Origin: Hyaloscypha bicolor E
Taxonomy: Eukaryota > Ascomycota > Leotiomycetes > Helotiales > Hyaloscyphaceae
DNA: 64,000 bases
Direction: 5' to 3'
Assembly (NCBI RefSeq): GCF_002865645.1
Contig: NW_020194557.1
Span: 558,001 to 622,000, forward strand
The stretch's first letter is position 1. Each line of letters opens with the position of its first letter. Of the stretch, positions 32,300 through 44,327 are shown in pieces. The notes beneath the pieces were generated by a model that saw only the letters and a program-made list of their open reading frames with translations, was not told the origin of the DNA and made no database searches. The translations under genes were made by a program, and so were the position numbers.

Positions 32300-34800
32300 T
32301 TCCCTACTATAAACTATATAAAAGAGAGTAAATCTAGTTAGTTTATATATAGTAACTTAGTTAGTAAATAGAATATATAATAATAAATCTATCTAAGGCT
32401 TCTTTCTATCTATTATAAATACTATAAATACTTAAATAATTAGTTAATATCTTCTTTTAATTATACTATTTTCTTTAGAATTATAGGCTAAAATAATAAT
32501 TCTATTAATTTTTAGCTTATTAAGTTCCCAAATTATTATTTCTTTAAATTCTAATTTACTATTTACCTTAAGTTATCTAAATAAACTATACCTATAAATA
32601 ATTTCTTCCTAAATAAACTTAGTAACTTTCTTACTAGTTAGGTTTTTTAAAGATCTAGCTTTAATCTATTCTAAAAAGTTATCTTTAATAATAACTAATA
32701 AGTTATATTCTTTATAGTCTAGTAATTTAATTATATTAATTCCAAGATAATAGAAAAGAGATATAGCTTTTATTAGATATAGAGCTTTTTCTTATTTTCT
32801 TTTATTCTTATACTAATAAATTTTATAAGTATTAATATACTTTTATATATAGTTATAGTAACTTTCCTAGTAATAGTAGCTAGTTACTAAGTAAAAAGTA
32901 CTTTTTTTTCCGGTATATCTAATCTTATTATATAGCTCTTTAATAATAATTTTCTTTTATTCTTAATTATTAATAATAAATTAAGATAAATATATTTTAG
33001 ATATAACTTTCTATAGTAATTAATTTCTTATACTATAACTCAAAGCTTCCTTATTTAATTTTTAAAACTTGGCCCTAGATATTTCTTCTAGTCTAGAGAA
33101 TATTATAAGATATTATATAATATTCTAGTATTATTCGGAATAGCTATTATCTAAGGAATCTAGTAAAATAGTTAGGTTATTAAGTAAAGTATAGGAGTTA
33201 GTATTATTATTTACTATTTTACTAGTAATTATATATAAAAGGCTATAGCTTTTACTATATAACTTTCGAATTTTATTATTTTTTAATATTACTAATTTAC
33301 TTCTAGATATAATAAGGCTTTAATTATTAATCTCTAGTAATTAGATACTATTATTTAAATATCTAGTAAAGGTTTTAGGAGTCGGATTTCTTAAAATAAT
33401 ATTATATAACTAAACCGGAACTACTTTCTTTATCTGAATTTTCTGCCTAATAAGTACTATTCTAATAATATTAAGTTCTATTACTAATTATTTATTAATA
33501 TTCTTATTATCTTTAGTATTATTTTCTTATTATAGGTATTTCGATAATTTATTAATAATAATATACTTGGTTTCTTTAATATATTTAACTTTAAAATTAA
33601 ATAATTAAATTCATACTAGCTAATAAGTAATTAGAGCCCTAGAAAGATCTATAGCCGCTTTACTTAGCTATATAACGAGTATATTAGTATCTAGTTCAAG
33701 GATAAAGTAAACTCTATATAGCCAGAATTATATTTTCTATAAATATTTTACTAGCTTTTAGTATTTTTTCTTAGTAATATTATATTTCTATTTAGTATTA
33801 TTTTAGATTCTAGACTTATACTATATGATTTTCTTTTTCCTTTTATTATTATATTAACTAAGAATTCTGCTCTATTTATCTAGGCTAGTATTTATTACTA
33901 ATATAATTATTTCCTAATCTTCTAATAAATTATAGTATAACTTATAGAATATTAGAATAGTAATAAGCTTTTCCTAAAGAATTTATATAGCTTGCTTTTA
34001 TTTATTATCCTAGTTCTATATTATATTCTTTCTTATTAAATAATAAATAGGTTTAGTAATAATTATAAAGCTTTTAATTTAAATATAATAATAAATAATA
34101 ATTTTAATAAATACCTTATTTTTAGTTATACTATTATAATATTCTTATTTTAAGATCTTAGTAATTCCTAAGCTTAAAGGGCTTCTTCTAAATACTCTAT
34201 AAATAAAGCTAATAATAACTATACTATTATAATAGAATTATAATTTTTCTCTAATACTAGCTCTAGTTTATTTAACTTTATCTAGAATTATATCTAGATT
34301 TTAAAAATATTTAAATATAAAATACCGAATTCCAGGTAAAATAAGCTACTTATTATAGTTTATATAAGGTCTCTTGACTTTAATATTATTAATAAATAAT
34401 ATAGCGATTTTAGGAAATAGATTCTCTAGAATAGTTATAATAACTTATATAAATTATATAATAGAATTAGTAGCTTCCTAAAATAATATAGTTATTCTTA
34501 ATAGCCTTAGAAATATTATAAATATAGTTAAATCTCTATTATAAGTATCTAGTATAAGTTAATTATATCCGGAAAAGAAATTAATTAGAGAAATATAAAT
34601 ATATCTAGTAAATTTCTTTAAGATCTTATTAGTAAATAAGAATAAGTTAGTATTTCGTAAAATTACTAAATTTATTTTTATAGTAGTATTAATTAGTCTA
34701 TAAGTTCTAGTAACCTTTTTTATAACTAAGAACTATAGATTTTAGTAAGGTTTATTATATTTCTTAAGAACTTTATAATTTAGGTATTCTAATAGTATTT
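32300..34800 (-). pseudogene. gypsy pol remnant: RT, RNase H region and integrase core
   Basis: The RT part on the minus strand near 34760-34340 reads NLxFLVIKKG, then FRIxLTYTRYL near 34555, ending NRYIIYxxYxSQET, the decayed form of the FLDDIxVKxP end of this lineage. The RNase H domain should lie at about 33400-34000 but I see no clear motif. The integrase catalytic core near 32750-32390 reads LLDYKEYNLLVIIKDNFLE, then ARSLKNLTSKKVTKFI, then ELNKLKINRIIILAYNSKEN. The acidic catalytic residues are partly lost by G-to-A change (Asp or Glu to Asn or Lys). These enzymes copy the element RNA and insert the cDNA; this copy cannot do either. Confidence 0.8.
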
Positions 34801-34899
34801 TTATTATTACTAGTACTAAAGCTTTAGAATATAGGAAATTCTTCTCTTATTAAGTTTTATATTTAATAGTTTTAATTAAAATAGGTAAGCTAATATTCT

Positions 34900-37800
34900 T
34901 ATAGACTTTTCTTACTTCTTTTTAATTAAATATAATTATATTTTCTTAATTAATTATTAATTCTTGAAATATAGCTAGTTCCTTTTCCTAGAACTAGTTA
35001 CTAATATCTAATTATTTAAGATATTCTGAAATAGTTATATATCTCTTAAAATAGCTAATATTCTTAGTAAAAAATAGTTCTTATATTTCCTAATATATTT
35101 TTATAGGTATTCTCTAGCTTTAGATCTCTTAAACTAGTTCGGATATTTACTAGGGCCTTTTCTAGTTCTATTATTAGTATTTACTAGTTAAATCTTCTTA
35201 TTCTTTATTTTATATATTTCTATAATTAGAAATAGACTATAATTATTATTCTTTTCTTTAAAAGCTATAGTTATTTTCTCTAGTACTCTTTTTATCTAAT
35301 CTCCGGAATTTATAACTTTCCTATTTAGCTTCTTTCTAGTTAGGTATAAAGAATGCTTTTTTATTTAGTATTTTAATATACCTTTTTTAAGCTCCTATAT
35401 ATTCCAGAATTCTTTCTAGTCTTAAGTTTAATATTTCTTAGCTTTAGGAATATATTTCTTTATTATTAAGAGATACTATTTTACTTTTTCTTTAGAAATA
35501 TTTTTATTTAATATTCTTTTTATTTCTTTTTCTATTAATTCCGGAATTACTCTTAATAATATTCTAATTAGAGCCTTTTCTATTTTAGTTTCTCTAAAAA
35601 TATTATTAATTTCCTAAACTTCTAAACCCAAAATAAAAGAATTTATAAGAAATTCTAGTATTTTCCTATTTCCTCTAATATTACTACTAGTTATAATATT
35701 AGGCTCTATTTTTTCTTTTTACTTTTAGTTTCCTATTCTATATTATTTAATTTCTTAATTCTAAAAGCTTAGTATTCTTGAATTATTACTTTCTTCTATT
35801 TTCTAGTATTTTTTAAAAATAAAATAATTATAATAATATAGATATTCTAGTTATTTTTAGGATTAGTAAATCTTTTATTTTATAAACTATTACTTTTATA
35901 TATAATATTTATTTTTATTTTTACTAAAAATAGTTAATTAAATAGGATCTTTAGAGCTTTTTTAACTAGAAAGAATATATTTTTATATTTTACTTTATTT
36001 ATAACCTTAGTTCTAAGCTTTACTATTTCTATAAATTTAAATTCTGCCCTAGTAATAATAGATATTTAATAATTTATAGTATTATATATTACTTTACTAA
36101 TATTTCTAGAGATCTTTTCGGGAAAAATATTAATTTTAGCTTTAGTATTAATTATTTCTTTATATTTAATACTTTTTTAAGGTTCTTGAAATATAAACTA
36201 AAGATATAAAGCTTATATAATATATTTATAAGCTAGTAATATCCGAATATTAATACTATTACCTTTAAATTAAATAATTCTATTAGTATTAGGTATCTAA
36301 ACTAGTATTTCTAATTCCTTAAATATTCTATTTATTATATAAACTATAGCTACTAGTTTTATAGATTTCCTAATATATCTAACTATACTTAATATAATAG
36401 TATTTCCTATTTATAAGATAATAAGATAAGAAGTATTATTTTTAATCTATTAGTTCTAAAATATAATAGCTAGATCTGGCGTTTTTAAAGTATTAATAAG
36501 TATTTTTGTTTTCTTCTAAGTTTTTAGAAATAGAATAGTTATTTTCTTTAGTAATCTTATTAGAATATTATTAATTTCAGGAATTCTATACTTATTATAG
36601 TTAAGAGTATATTAGGTTCCTAATTTATTTTATTTATTTCCGGAAGTATTAATATTTATATTCTTAGCTAGGCTATTTCCTTATCTATTACTTTTTAAAG
36701 TAATATTCTTCTAGCCTTTTATATAAGGTAGCTTCTCTTTTATTCTAGCTTATTTTTAGAAAACCTTTTTAGCTATTTCTATTTCTTTTTTCTTTTTTCT
36801 TAATAAGAAACCTGTTATAGTATTAATAGAAATATTATTTATAGCTAAATCTTAATACTATTTATTAATTCTAGAACCTAAAGTATTAGTAATTCTAATA
36901 TAATTTCCTCTAAGGTAAAGCGGCTATTTAGATTTCCTAGATATAACTTGCTTATTTCTATATATAAATCCTGGTTAGCTAGTTCTCTTTTCTTTTTCTT
37001 GTCTAGTAAACTAGGTATTTTTTATTAATCTCTAGATATTTTTAGGTTAAGTATTTAAGTTATAGTTAAATTTTCCTTCTCGGACTTAGGAAATGATTTA
37101 ATTAAACTACTAGTACTTACTAATAAGGAAAAAGGAAATACTTTCTTATTTAGGCTTAAATAGCCTTTTATATTATTTTTTATTAAATTAGTAAGTATAT
37201 TTATAGTTTATAAGTTCTTTTATTAATAAGTAATAGAACTAAGAAATATGAATATATTTTAGGTTAATATTATTATTCTTGTTTTTACTATAGTACCTAT
37301 AGTAAATTTGTTCTTTTAGTTCTAAGTTTATATTATAGGCTATATTAACTTAAATAATATTTTCTAATTATACTTAAAACTAACTTTCTCTAGAATATAA
37401 TTATCTAAATTCTTTACTTATTCTAGCTTAATTACTATAGCTACTATAGTATTCTTTATAACCTTTATTATAACTTCTAGTATATTTTCCCTAAAGACTC
37501 GAATTATACTTACTAGGCTATTAATACTATTATACTTACTATAGTTAGCTAGACTATATAAGCAGGCTATAGATATTCTCCCGAATTATAATAATAGCTA
37601 TATTAAGTTATTTCTATAGGTTCTTTTAAGTTATAATAATAATAAATAGTTTTTTTAGATTTCTTACTAGCTAGTTAATATTATTTCTCTTAAATTTACT
37701 ACTTTTAATAAGTTTTATATAATTAGCTATAGGCTAGGTTCTTTTCTTACTTATATCTATAATAGCTTTAGGAAATATAATAAGAGAAACTAGTAAGAAA

Positions 37801-39400
37801 TAATTATTTTCTGGTTTAGGAACTATATTATAGATTACTATATTCAAGTATTCTTATCTAAGTCTAAATATATCTGGGTTATTAGTAATATTAAAATAAT
37901 ATTTCTTCTTTTTATATTAATAGAATATTATTACTTTCTTATATATCTTATTATATTTATAAGTAGAAATATCTATAGGCTTAAAGTTTATATTCTTAAG
38001 AATATAATCTTTTACTAGAATAAATAATTCTTTTATAAATTCTCGGTACTAAATAATTTTATTTCTTTCTTTTCTTTTTAGTAATTTCTTTAATATTTTA
38101 TTAAATATATTAATATAAGACTTAAATAAGATTTCTTTATTCTAGGCTTATATAATAATCTAATTAAGAAAGTTATGGCTAATTTTAAGTATTTCCTAGT
38201 TATATTCTCGGAATTTCTTTAGTAAGGCCTTAAAAAACTTAGTTTCCTAGTAATTTCCTAAATTATTAATATAGTATTCCGATATAGCCTTAATCTAATT
38301 CTTATAAATAGGAGAGATATAATAGATAATTCTCTCTTTTTTAGTATTATTAGAAATATAGTAGTTCTTATATATATTTATATATTATTTTAAAAATATA
38401 AAAATATTACTTTCCTAAAACTATAGTACTTTAGGAGCTCCCGCAAGTAATAGGTTTAAACCTAGTACTAGTATATACTTATTTTTAGTTATATTAATCT
38501 TAATAATTTCTTTTATAATTAATTATAGAGTTTTCGTATTTAAGACTTCTACTAATAAGATTCCTAAAGAACTAACTTCTTATTTAAATATATTTTTTAG
38601 TTTAGGAACCGGAATTAGGGAGAAACTAATTAATAATAATAAATATAGTTAAGGTTTGAGTTTTAGTATTAGTAGTAATAAGATAATAGCTTTTCTAGTC
38701 TTATTTCTATTACTTATACTTTCTTTTCTATTTCTTTAGCTTAATACCTATAGTATTTTCTCTTAATTTTACTAAATTAGGTATACTTATTAATACTATT
38801 AAAAGTAATAATAAAAATAATAAATATAATTTTACTAATTTTTATAACTTTTCTAAATTTTCTTTTCTTTCTTTATTTAGTATTTATTTCTTTTTCTAGA
38901 AGTTTCTCTAGTTTATTTATATAATTTCTTATTTCTAATTTCTTTTTAATTCTTATTTCTAATTCCAGTTTACTATTTTACTTAAATTTAAGGGTATTTC
39001 CTCTTTTAGGTATCTTTTTTGGATTTAGGAATAAGCTTTACTACTAAGATTAAAGCTATTTTGATTCCGGCTTTTATTATAACTAAAAATAATATATAAA
39101 TTAATAATATAACTTTATTTCCGAGTACTAAAATCTAATTCTAACTAAGGTCTAACTTATACTATCTTAATATAATATTTCTTATTCTATTTTCTTTACT
39201 TCTTTTCTTTTTATAATTAGCCTCTATTTCTACTATTTCTATATACTATACTAGTAATTATATCTTGCGGCTAACCCGTATTCAAGTTACTAGATATATT
39301 GGAAATTAATATAAGATACTAAAATTAATATTTATATATCCTTAATATTTTAGCCTTAGGCTTAAGATATTATAATAGCCCTTTTCTCCCCTAACTTACT
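34900..39400 (-). pseudogene. gag/protease region of the large gypsy element
   Basis: The stretch between the 5' LTR and the RT, about 4.5 kb, is expected to hold gag and protease. It is unusually long for gypsy gag. No zinc knuckle or protease triad can be read with certainty because of RIP decay. It is compositionally uniform, and I see no sign of a second element nested in it, though that cannot be excluded. Confidence 0.45.
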
Positions 39401-39499
39401 AAGCTAATAATTCGCCTTATAAATACTTTTCAGAACTTTATAAAAGTATTACCTTAATTATAAAGTTTCTATCCTTCCTATATTACTTATTATAAAATA

Positions 39500-39802
39500 T
39501 ATAAGAGGGAAACTATAATAAAACAAAAACCCATATAAAGTATACTAGAGTACAAAACGTAACTTAATAGTAAAATAATAAATTAAAAGTATAAATAGTA
39601 AAGTATAAATAGTATATAGTATATAAAAGCTTAATTAATTAAATACTTATAAAGGATTCTTTTTTAAGTCTATAGAAAAACTAGCTTTCTTATATGATTT
39701 CCGCAAGTTATATATAAAAGGCCGCGGCCTTTACTATATAATCTAAACTTTAAAACCGCCAAAATAATGCGATTTTCGATAAGTATGGCCTGCTATACTA
39801 TA
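39500..39802 (-). repeat. gypsy LTR (5' LTR of the minus-strand element)
   Basis: 303 bp from TATAAGAGGGAAACTATAAT to TATGGCCTGCTATACTATA, the direct partner of 27519-27831. It keeps AATAATGCGATTTTCGATAA where the other copy has AATAATATAATTTTTAATAA, an example of strand-wise RIP transitions. Confidence 0.88.
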
Positions 39803-40012
39803 ATAGGTAATAGGTAATAATTATATAACCTCGTATTATATAGGTAATTTAACTAGTAAACTAGTTTCCTTTAGGCTTAGTAGATTTAGAGATTGCATAT
39901 TAATACTATAATACTATAATTCTTACTTCTAAATAATAATAACTTTACTAACTTATATAACTAGTATTTTTATACCTATATAATAATATTATATATTACT
40001 AGTAAACTAATA
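39803..40012 (+). repeat. copia LTR fragment, right part
   Basis: It matches the terminal 210 bases of the copia LTR (compare 2690-2879): AACTAGTAAACTAGTTTCCTTTAGGC, then the end TACTAGTAAACTAATA. Together with 27440-27518 it forms one LTR split by the 12.3-kb gypsy element. Confidence 0.75.
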
Positions 40013-41208
40013 ATTATTATAGAAAATTAATATTTAAGTAGCCTTATATAAGTTCTAGCTTAGCTTATATAAGGCTATTTAATAAATACCTTAGTTCTTT
40101 TTTTAAATTTAAATATATATTAATTTATAATAATCCTATAACTTTTATATAATTATTTATAGTTATTTATATTATTTATAAATAATTATTCTATTTTATT
40201 TAAGTTATTTATAAATATTTATAAATAACTTAAATAACTTAAATAATTCTTTAATATACTATTATTAATAAAAAAAATATGAAATATAAAAAGTTTATAA
40301 TTTTAATTATATATAATCTTATATATTTATATAAAACGCGAAAATTTCTATATAAGCTTATATAAAAATATTAAAAATCGGAAATTAGGGAATTAATTAT
40401 TATAAGATATATAATAATTCTAATTAATATAATTTATATTAGTTAGTATTTTAGTAGACTTTTTTTATTTTATTACTTTTAAATTAAATTAACTATAATT
40501 AGTTTTATTTGCTTTTTAGTATTTTATAGCCTTAGTTATATATATAGTTTCTATAAATAAATTAAGTACTTTTATAAAGGACTCTTTTTATAATAATAAA
40601 AGTATATAAAAATATATATTATAAACTAAAAGAATTATTTCTATAAGCCTAATATAAAGGAAATAAAAAAGATAAATAAGAAAAGAAAAAGGGCTCTTAA
40701 ATTCTTATTTAAATATATATAAGATTATTATTTATTTTAGTATTAAATCTTAATTAGAATAAATAAAGGAACTCGGTAAAATATATACTAGTTTTACTAA
40801 ATATTATAATTAATATATTTTATATAATAAGCTAGTTATAATATTATTAATTAAATAATTAATTATTTTATATATAAAAAGAATAAGTTAAAAAAAAAAG
40901 ATTTATATTAAATATAGATTATATTATTTCTAGCTATTATAATTACTAGTTAATAATACTAAGTATCTAGTATAGACTTACTAAATTCGGCCCTTATTTT
41001 GGACTAATTAATACTTGTATTATAAGAGTATTTTGGATAGAATAGTCTAAAAACGCATCTTATAATAAAAAATTTATAATTCGAATAATTTTTACGGGTT
41101 TCTAATTTAGTATATTAAGCTTAATTAATATTATAGATTTTTAAGAATCTAAGTCAGGAATCTAAAACAGCTCTAGTAGAAATCCTATAAGAGAATAGAA
41201 ACGGATTC
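40013..41208. other. AT-rich unassigned DNA with palindrome and dispersed repeat
   Basis: No coding frame. It holds the RIP-altered 42-bp palindrome (40196-40237) and the inverted copy of the 18960-19170 repeat (about 40560-40790). From 40980 to 41208 less-decayed sequence is present (AAATTCGGCCCTTATTTTGGAC). It looks like the remains of one or two unidentified elements. Confidence 0.4.
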
Positions 41209-41520
41209 TATAAGAAGAGAACTATAATAAGACAAAAACCCATATAAAGTATACTAGTATATAAAACGTAATATAATAATAAAAATAATAAAGCATAATA
41301 TATATAAATTAAATATAAATAGTATAAATAGTATAGGAAAGCTTACTTAATTAATATAGTTAATAGTATTAATATCTATCTATCTAAACTGCGGGAAAGT
41401 TTAGCTCTCTTATATAAATTCTCAAAGTCACATGATTCCGGCCCCGGCCGTCGTTATATAATCAGAACTAAAATCTACTAAAATACGCGATTTTTGTAGT
41501 ATATGGCCTGCCGTATTATA
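41209..41520 (-). repeat. solo LTR of the large gypsy family
   Basis: 312 bp homologous to the LTR pair at 27519 and 39500 but less decayed at its right end (CATGATTCCGGCCCCGGCCG, TATGGCCTGCCGTATTATA). It is flanked by ATTC on both sides (41205-41208 and 41521-41524), a short target duplication. No internal element is attached, so this is a solo LTR left by recombination. Confidence 0.8.
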
Positions 41521-42119
41521 ATTCCCGGGCAAAATTCGGTAAGGAAACTATAGCCGGGGCATATAGGAGGCCAAAATGGGTTCTATATTATAATTTGCAG
41601 GCTGGCTTAGGAGTGTACTTAGGATCCTTAGAATACTTAGGCTCTACTCAGGCTTTGCTTAGGCTTTGCTTAGGCTTTGCTTAGGCTTAGCTCAGGCTCT
41701 TAACCTTAGCTCAGGTACGCTTACCCTTAGCTCAGGTTAAAGTAGTAGCTGCTCAAGTCCGGATACTAAAACGGAACCGGCGAGTGTGGGATTAGAGTCC
41801 GGCTTTTGGTGGAAGTTACGAGTAGCAAATTATAAGAAAACAGGCGCTAAAATCTTAGTACCGGGCCTTTCCTTGTACTTCAGACTGCAAGTATAGAACG
41901 AGAATCTATCTCTTATTATATTGACCGTAGCTCTATAGAAAACGGACACTGTTACGTGAACTGGTTTATACGGGAATACCAAAATCTGTCTGTGAGATAT
42001 GCTCTTCCTATTTTCTTTTAATCTACTCTCTTCTTATAATAGCCCGCCTATACTATTACTATAAGTACTAGACCCGCCTTATTTCTTTAAAATCCCTTAT
42101 CTTTTTAAAATCGAACTCC
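41521..42119. other. GC-balanced intergenic DNA with TTAGGCTTTGC minisatellite
   Basis: Normal-composition sequence with no convincing gene. From 41637 to 41738 units such as GGCTTTGCTTA and TTAGCTCAGG are repeated about ten times. The rest is unmutated and may be single-copy host DNA that RIP did not touch. Confidence 0.5.
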
Positions 42120-42640
42120 CTATATATATACTGCCAAGAGAGGAGCCAGATCCCGTAGTTGGCTCGTACGGAAGACCGCTACTCGACGTATAAGTATATC
42201 CGGCCCGTTTGCGACTTTCCCCTGGATCGAAATTCGAATCGAATCCTCTCTTGTACCACGTACTACGCCCGTTTGCAAGTAGTATACCGTAAGCGGAAAG
42301 GAGAGCCGGTTTTGCAAGAGAAACGAGCCCGGTAGTTTGTACGAGCTTAACGGGTAGTAGAGAAGGCGTTATAATCGCGGATATAAGAAGAGGAGAGGAG
42401 AAAGCGGTGGCTAGAGATACAAGAGCGGTGGGTAAAGGGGGAGTGCGGGACTCTAATACGAGGGGAGATAAAGAGCTTTTAAAAAGGAGAGAAGTATTAC
42501 GAGGGCCCGTATTAGTAGTGGGTAGGCTATACGAACCCGCGGGAGGGTATATGGTAGGAGGGTTTATAAGGGGGGGAGGAGGATACGGACGAGGAAGAGA
42601 GCTTTACGGGCTTATAAGATAGCCGGGAGGTTTTTACGAG
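42120..42640. other. GC-rich island, no recognised gene
   Basis: The sequence is GC-rich with intact CpG and CpA. A minus-strand ATG frame of 65 residues (42317-42120, with GTREDSIRISIQGKVANGPD and TSQLRDLAPLLAV) has protein-like composition but no family that I recognise and no splice support. The + strand frame from 42407 opens only with GTG and is Gly/Arg-rich because of the purine-rich DNA. I treat neither as a gene with confidence. Confidence 0.35.
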
Positions 42641-42649
42641 TAAGAGTAA

Positions 42650-42925
42650 TCCGTAAAGAGAGGTAGAGAGCTTTGCGGGTAGGAGTAAGGCTTGGGAGGG
42701 CTTGCGAGAGGGGAGGGAGAGCTCTGCGAGTGAGAGTGAGGCTTGGGAGGGTCCGCAGGAGGAAAGGGAGGGCTTTGCGGATAGGAGTAAGGCTTGGGAG
42801 GGTTTATAAGGGGGAAAAGAGAGCTAGGAGAGCTTTATGGGTAAGAGTGAGGCTTGGAAGGGCCTGCAAGAGGGAGGGAGCTCTATAGGTGCAAGTAAGG
42901 CTTGGAAGGGTTCGTAAGAGAGCCT
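42650..42925. repeat. G-rich minisatellite, unit about 60 bp
   Basis: About four to five degenerate copies of a unit of the form GAGTAAGGCTTGGGAGGG followed by GCGAGAGGGGAGGGAGAGCT. The top strand is strongly purine-rich and contains many GGG runs. The apparent + strand frame (42673-42888, VRLGRA repeats) is a by-product of the repeat and starts without context. Confidence 0.85.
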
Positions 42926-43077
42926 GCAAGAATAATATTACTTCTCTTATAATTAAAAAAAGCCTCTTATAGACTTTAGCTAGTTCTTTACTTATAATAT
43001 ATACTAGAAATAAAATAAGAAAGCAAATTAGGTCCGGTATATAAAATAAAAAGCTAAATATTTAAATAAAAGCTTTT

Positions 43078-43290
43078 AAATATAAATAATATAAATAATA
43101 TAAATAATATAAATAATATAAATAATATAAATAATATAAATAATATAAATAATATAAATAATATAAATAATATAATATAAATAATATAAATAATATAAAT
43201 AATATAAATAATATAAATAATATAAATAATATAAATAATATAAATAATATAAATAATATAAATAATATAAGTAATATAAATAATATAAAT
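43078..43290. repeat. AT minisatellite with 9-bp unit ATAATATAA
   Basis: More than twenty nearly perfect tandem copies, with one deletion near 43170 and one A-to-G change near 43270. The surrounding 42930-43860 is otherwise almost pure A+T without coding frames. Confidence 0.92.
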
Positions 43291-43860
43291 ATTTTTAATA
43301 TTTTTTAAAAATTATTAAATAACTAATAATTAATATAAGTATTTTTATTTATAATATTATAATTTATAAAATAAGCTTTAAATAACTTTAATTTTAATTA
43401 ATTAATTAATTTAAATTATATTATTTAATATATATATAAATTAAAAAGATTTATATATTAAATAATAATTTTAACTTTTTATATAAGAAAATTAATATTT
43501 TATTTTTTTATAATTTTATATTTATATATTAATTAAAATAAATTTATAAATAATAAATTAATATTTTTTATTTTAATAATAATTAAATTTCTTTTTTTAA
43601 ATATAAAAGAATTATTTTAATATCTTTAATAATTAAATTTCTTTAGCTTTTATTTAAAGTACTTATATTATTGAAATTTAATAATTAAGAATATTAAAAC
43701 TTAAACTCTTTTAATAAATTATAAAAAAATAAAATTTAAATTTAAATTTAGATTTATTATAATTTTTATTTTATTAAATATTTTAATAATAATTAAAAAG
43801 AAATATAATTAAATTTAAAATTTAAAGGAAATTATATATAAAATATAAATTAAAAGAATA
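43291..43860. other. extremely AT-rich non-coding stretch
   Basis: Almost only A and T with short mirror runs; no coding frame, LTR or TIR that I can define. It precedes a Helitron 3'-end fragment starting near 43870. Confidence 0.4.
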
Positions 43861-43869
43861 GTTTTAGCT

Positions 43870-44024
43870 TATTTATAAATAATTTTATATATCTATAACC
43901 TATTTTCTTTATTATATAATTTATTAAAAGTTTATAAAAAGTTTATTACTAAAAAAAGTATTATTTAAAGCTATTTGGGATAAGTTTAGAGTAAAATTAT
44001 TACTAGTTCTAGAGCTTATATAAA
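43870..44024 (+). mobile_element. Helitron 3'-end fragment, left half (split by chromovirus)
   Basis: The segment CTTATTTATAAATAATTTTATAT...GATAAGTTTAGAGTAAAATT...CTAGAGCTTATATAAA matches the end region of Helitron 2 at 55840-56053. It breaks at the gypsy LTR. The terminal hairpin continues on the other side at 51017-51055. Confidence 0.75.
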
Positions 44025-44327
44025 TGTAAGGCATGTAATAGTAGGGTAATATACAAGTAGTTAAGGTAAGTAAGCTACGGAGTAACGCTTGTAAGTATAA
44101 CTAATTCCAAGAATTAATTCCAATAAGAGACTAATTAATACCCCTTCTAAAGCTAGGAGCGTCTCCCTATATATTCCCTAGTACTTAGCCAGGTATACGA
44201 AGCCCTTTACTTAATTAGGAAATCCTATACGATCTATATGATTCCGATTATAAGCTATACCTAAAATAGGAAACTAGATCTATAATATCTGATACCTGTC
44301 TATATACTATTATATATATCTATTATA
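44025..44327 (-). repeat. chromovirus 3' LTR
   Basis: 303 bp beginning TGTAAGGCATGTAATAG and ending CTATTATA (decayed TG...CA). It aligns with 50714-51016 and, in reverse, with the unmutated LTR at 10158-10450. Relative to that copy most changes are C-to-T or G-to-A. Confidence 0.93.

Larger units (their letters stand above)
27519..39802 (-). mobile_element. 12.3-kb Ty3/gypsy retrotransposon with extra 3' frame, RIP-mutated
   Basis: Direct LTRs lie at 27519-27831 and 39500-39802. On the minus strand, from right to left, come a long gag-like 5' region (about 39400-35000), RT (about 34340-34770), an RNase H position, integrase core (about 32390-32760), and an additional long frame (about 30300-27860) before the 3' LTR. 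RT and integrase match the fungal gypsy lineage whose RT ends FLDDIxVKxP. Flanks ATAA (27515-27518) and ATAG (39803-39806) may be a 4-bp duplication changed by one G-to-A step. A 3' fragment of the same family lies at 14372-16745 and a solo LTR at 41209-41520. No intact frame survives. Confidence 0.85.

Noticed and set aside
42225..42255. TTCGAATCGAATCC, resembling a tRNA T-loop
   Set aside because: No cloverleaf can be drawn around it.
42673..42888. 71-residue Arg/Leu-rich frame with VRLGRA repeats
   Set aside because: It is a translation of the G-rich 60-bp minisatellite and has no supporting start context.
43078..43290. Regular 9-bp repeats as a possible CRISPR-like array or centromere satellite
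   Set aside because: The units are directly adjacent without spacers, and the array is too short and AT-only; a simple minisatellite is sufficient.
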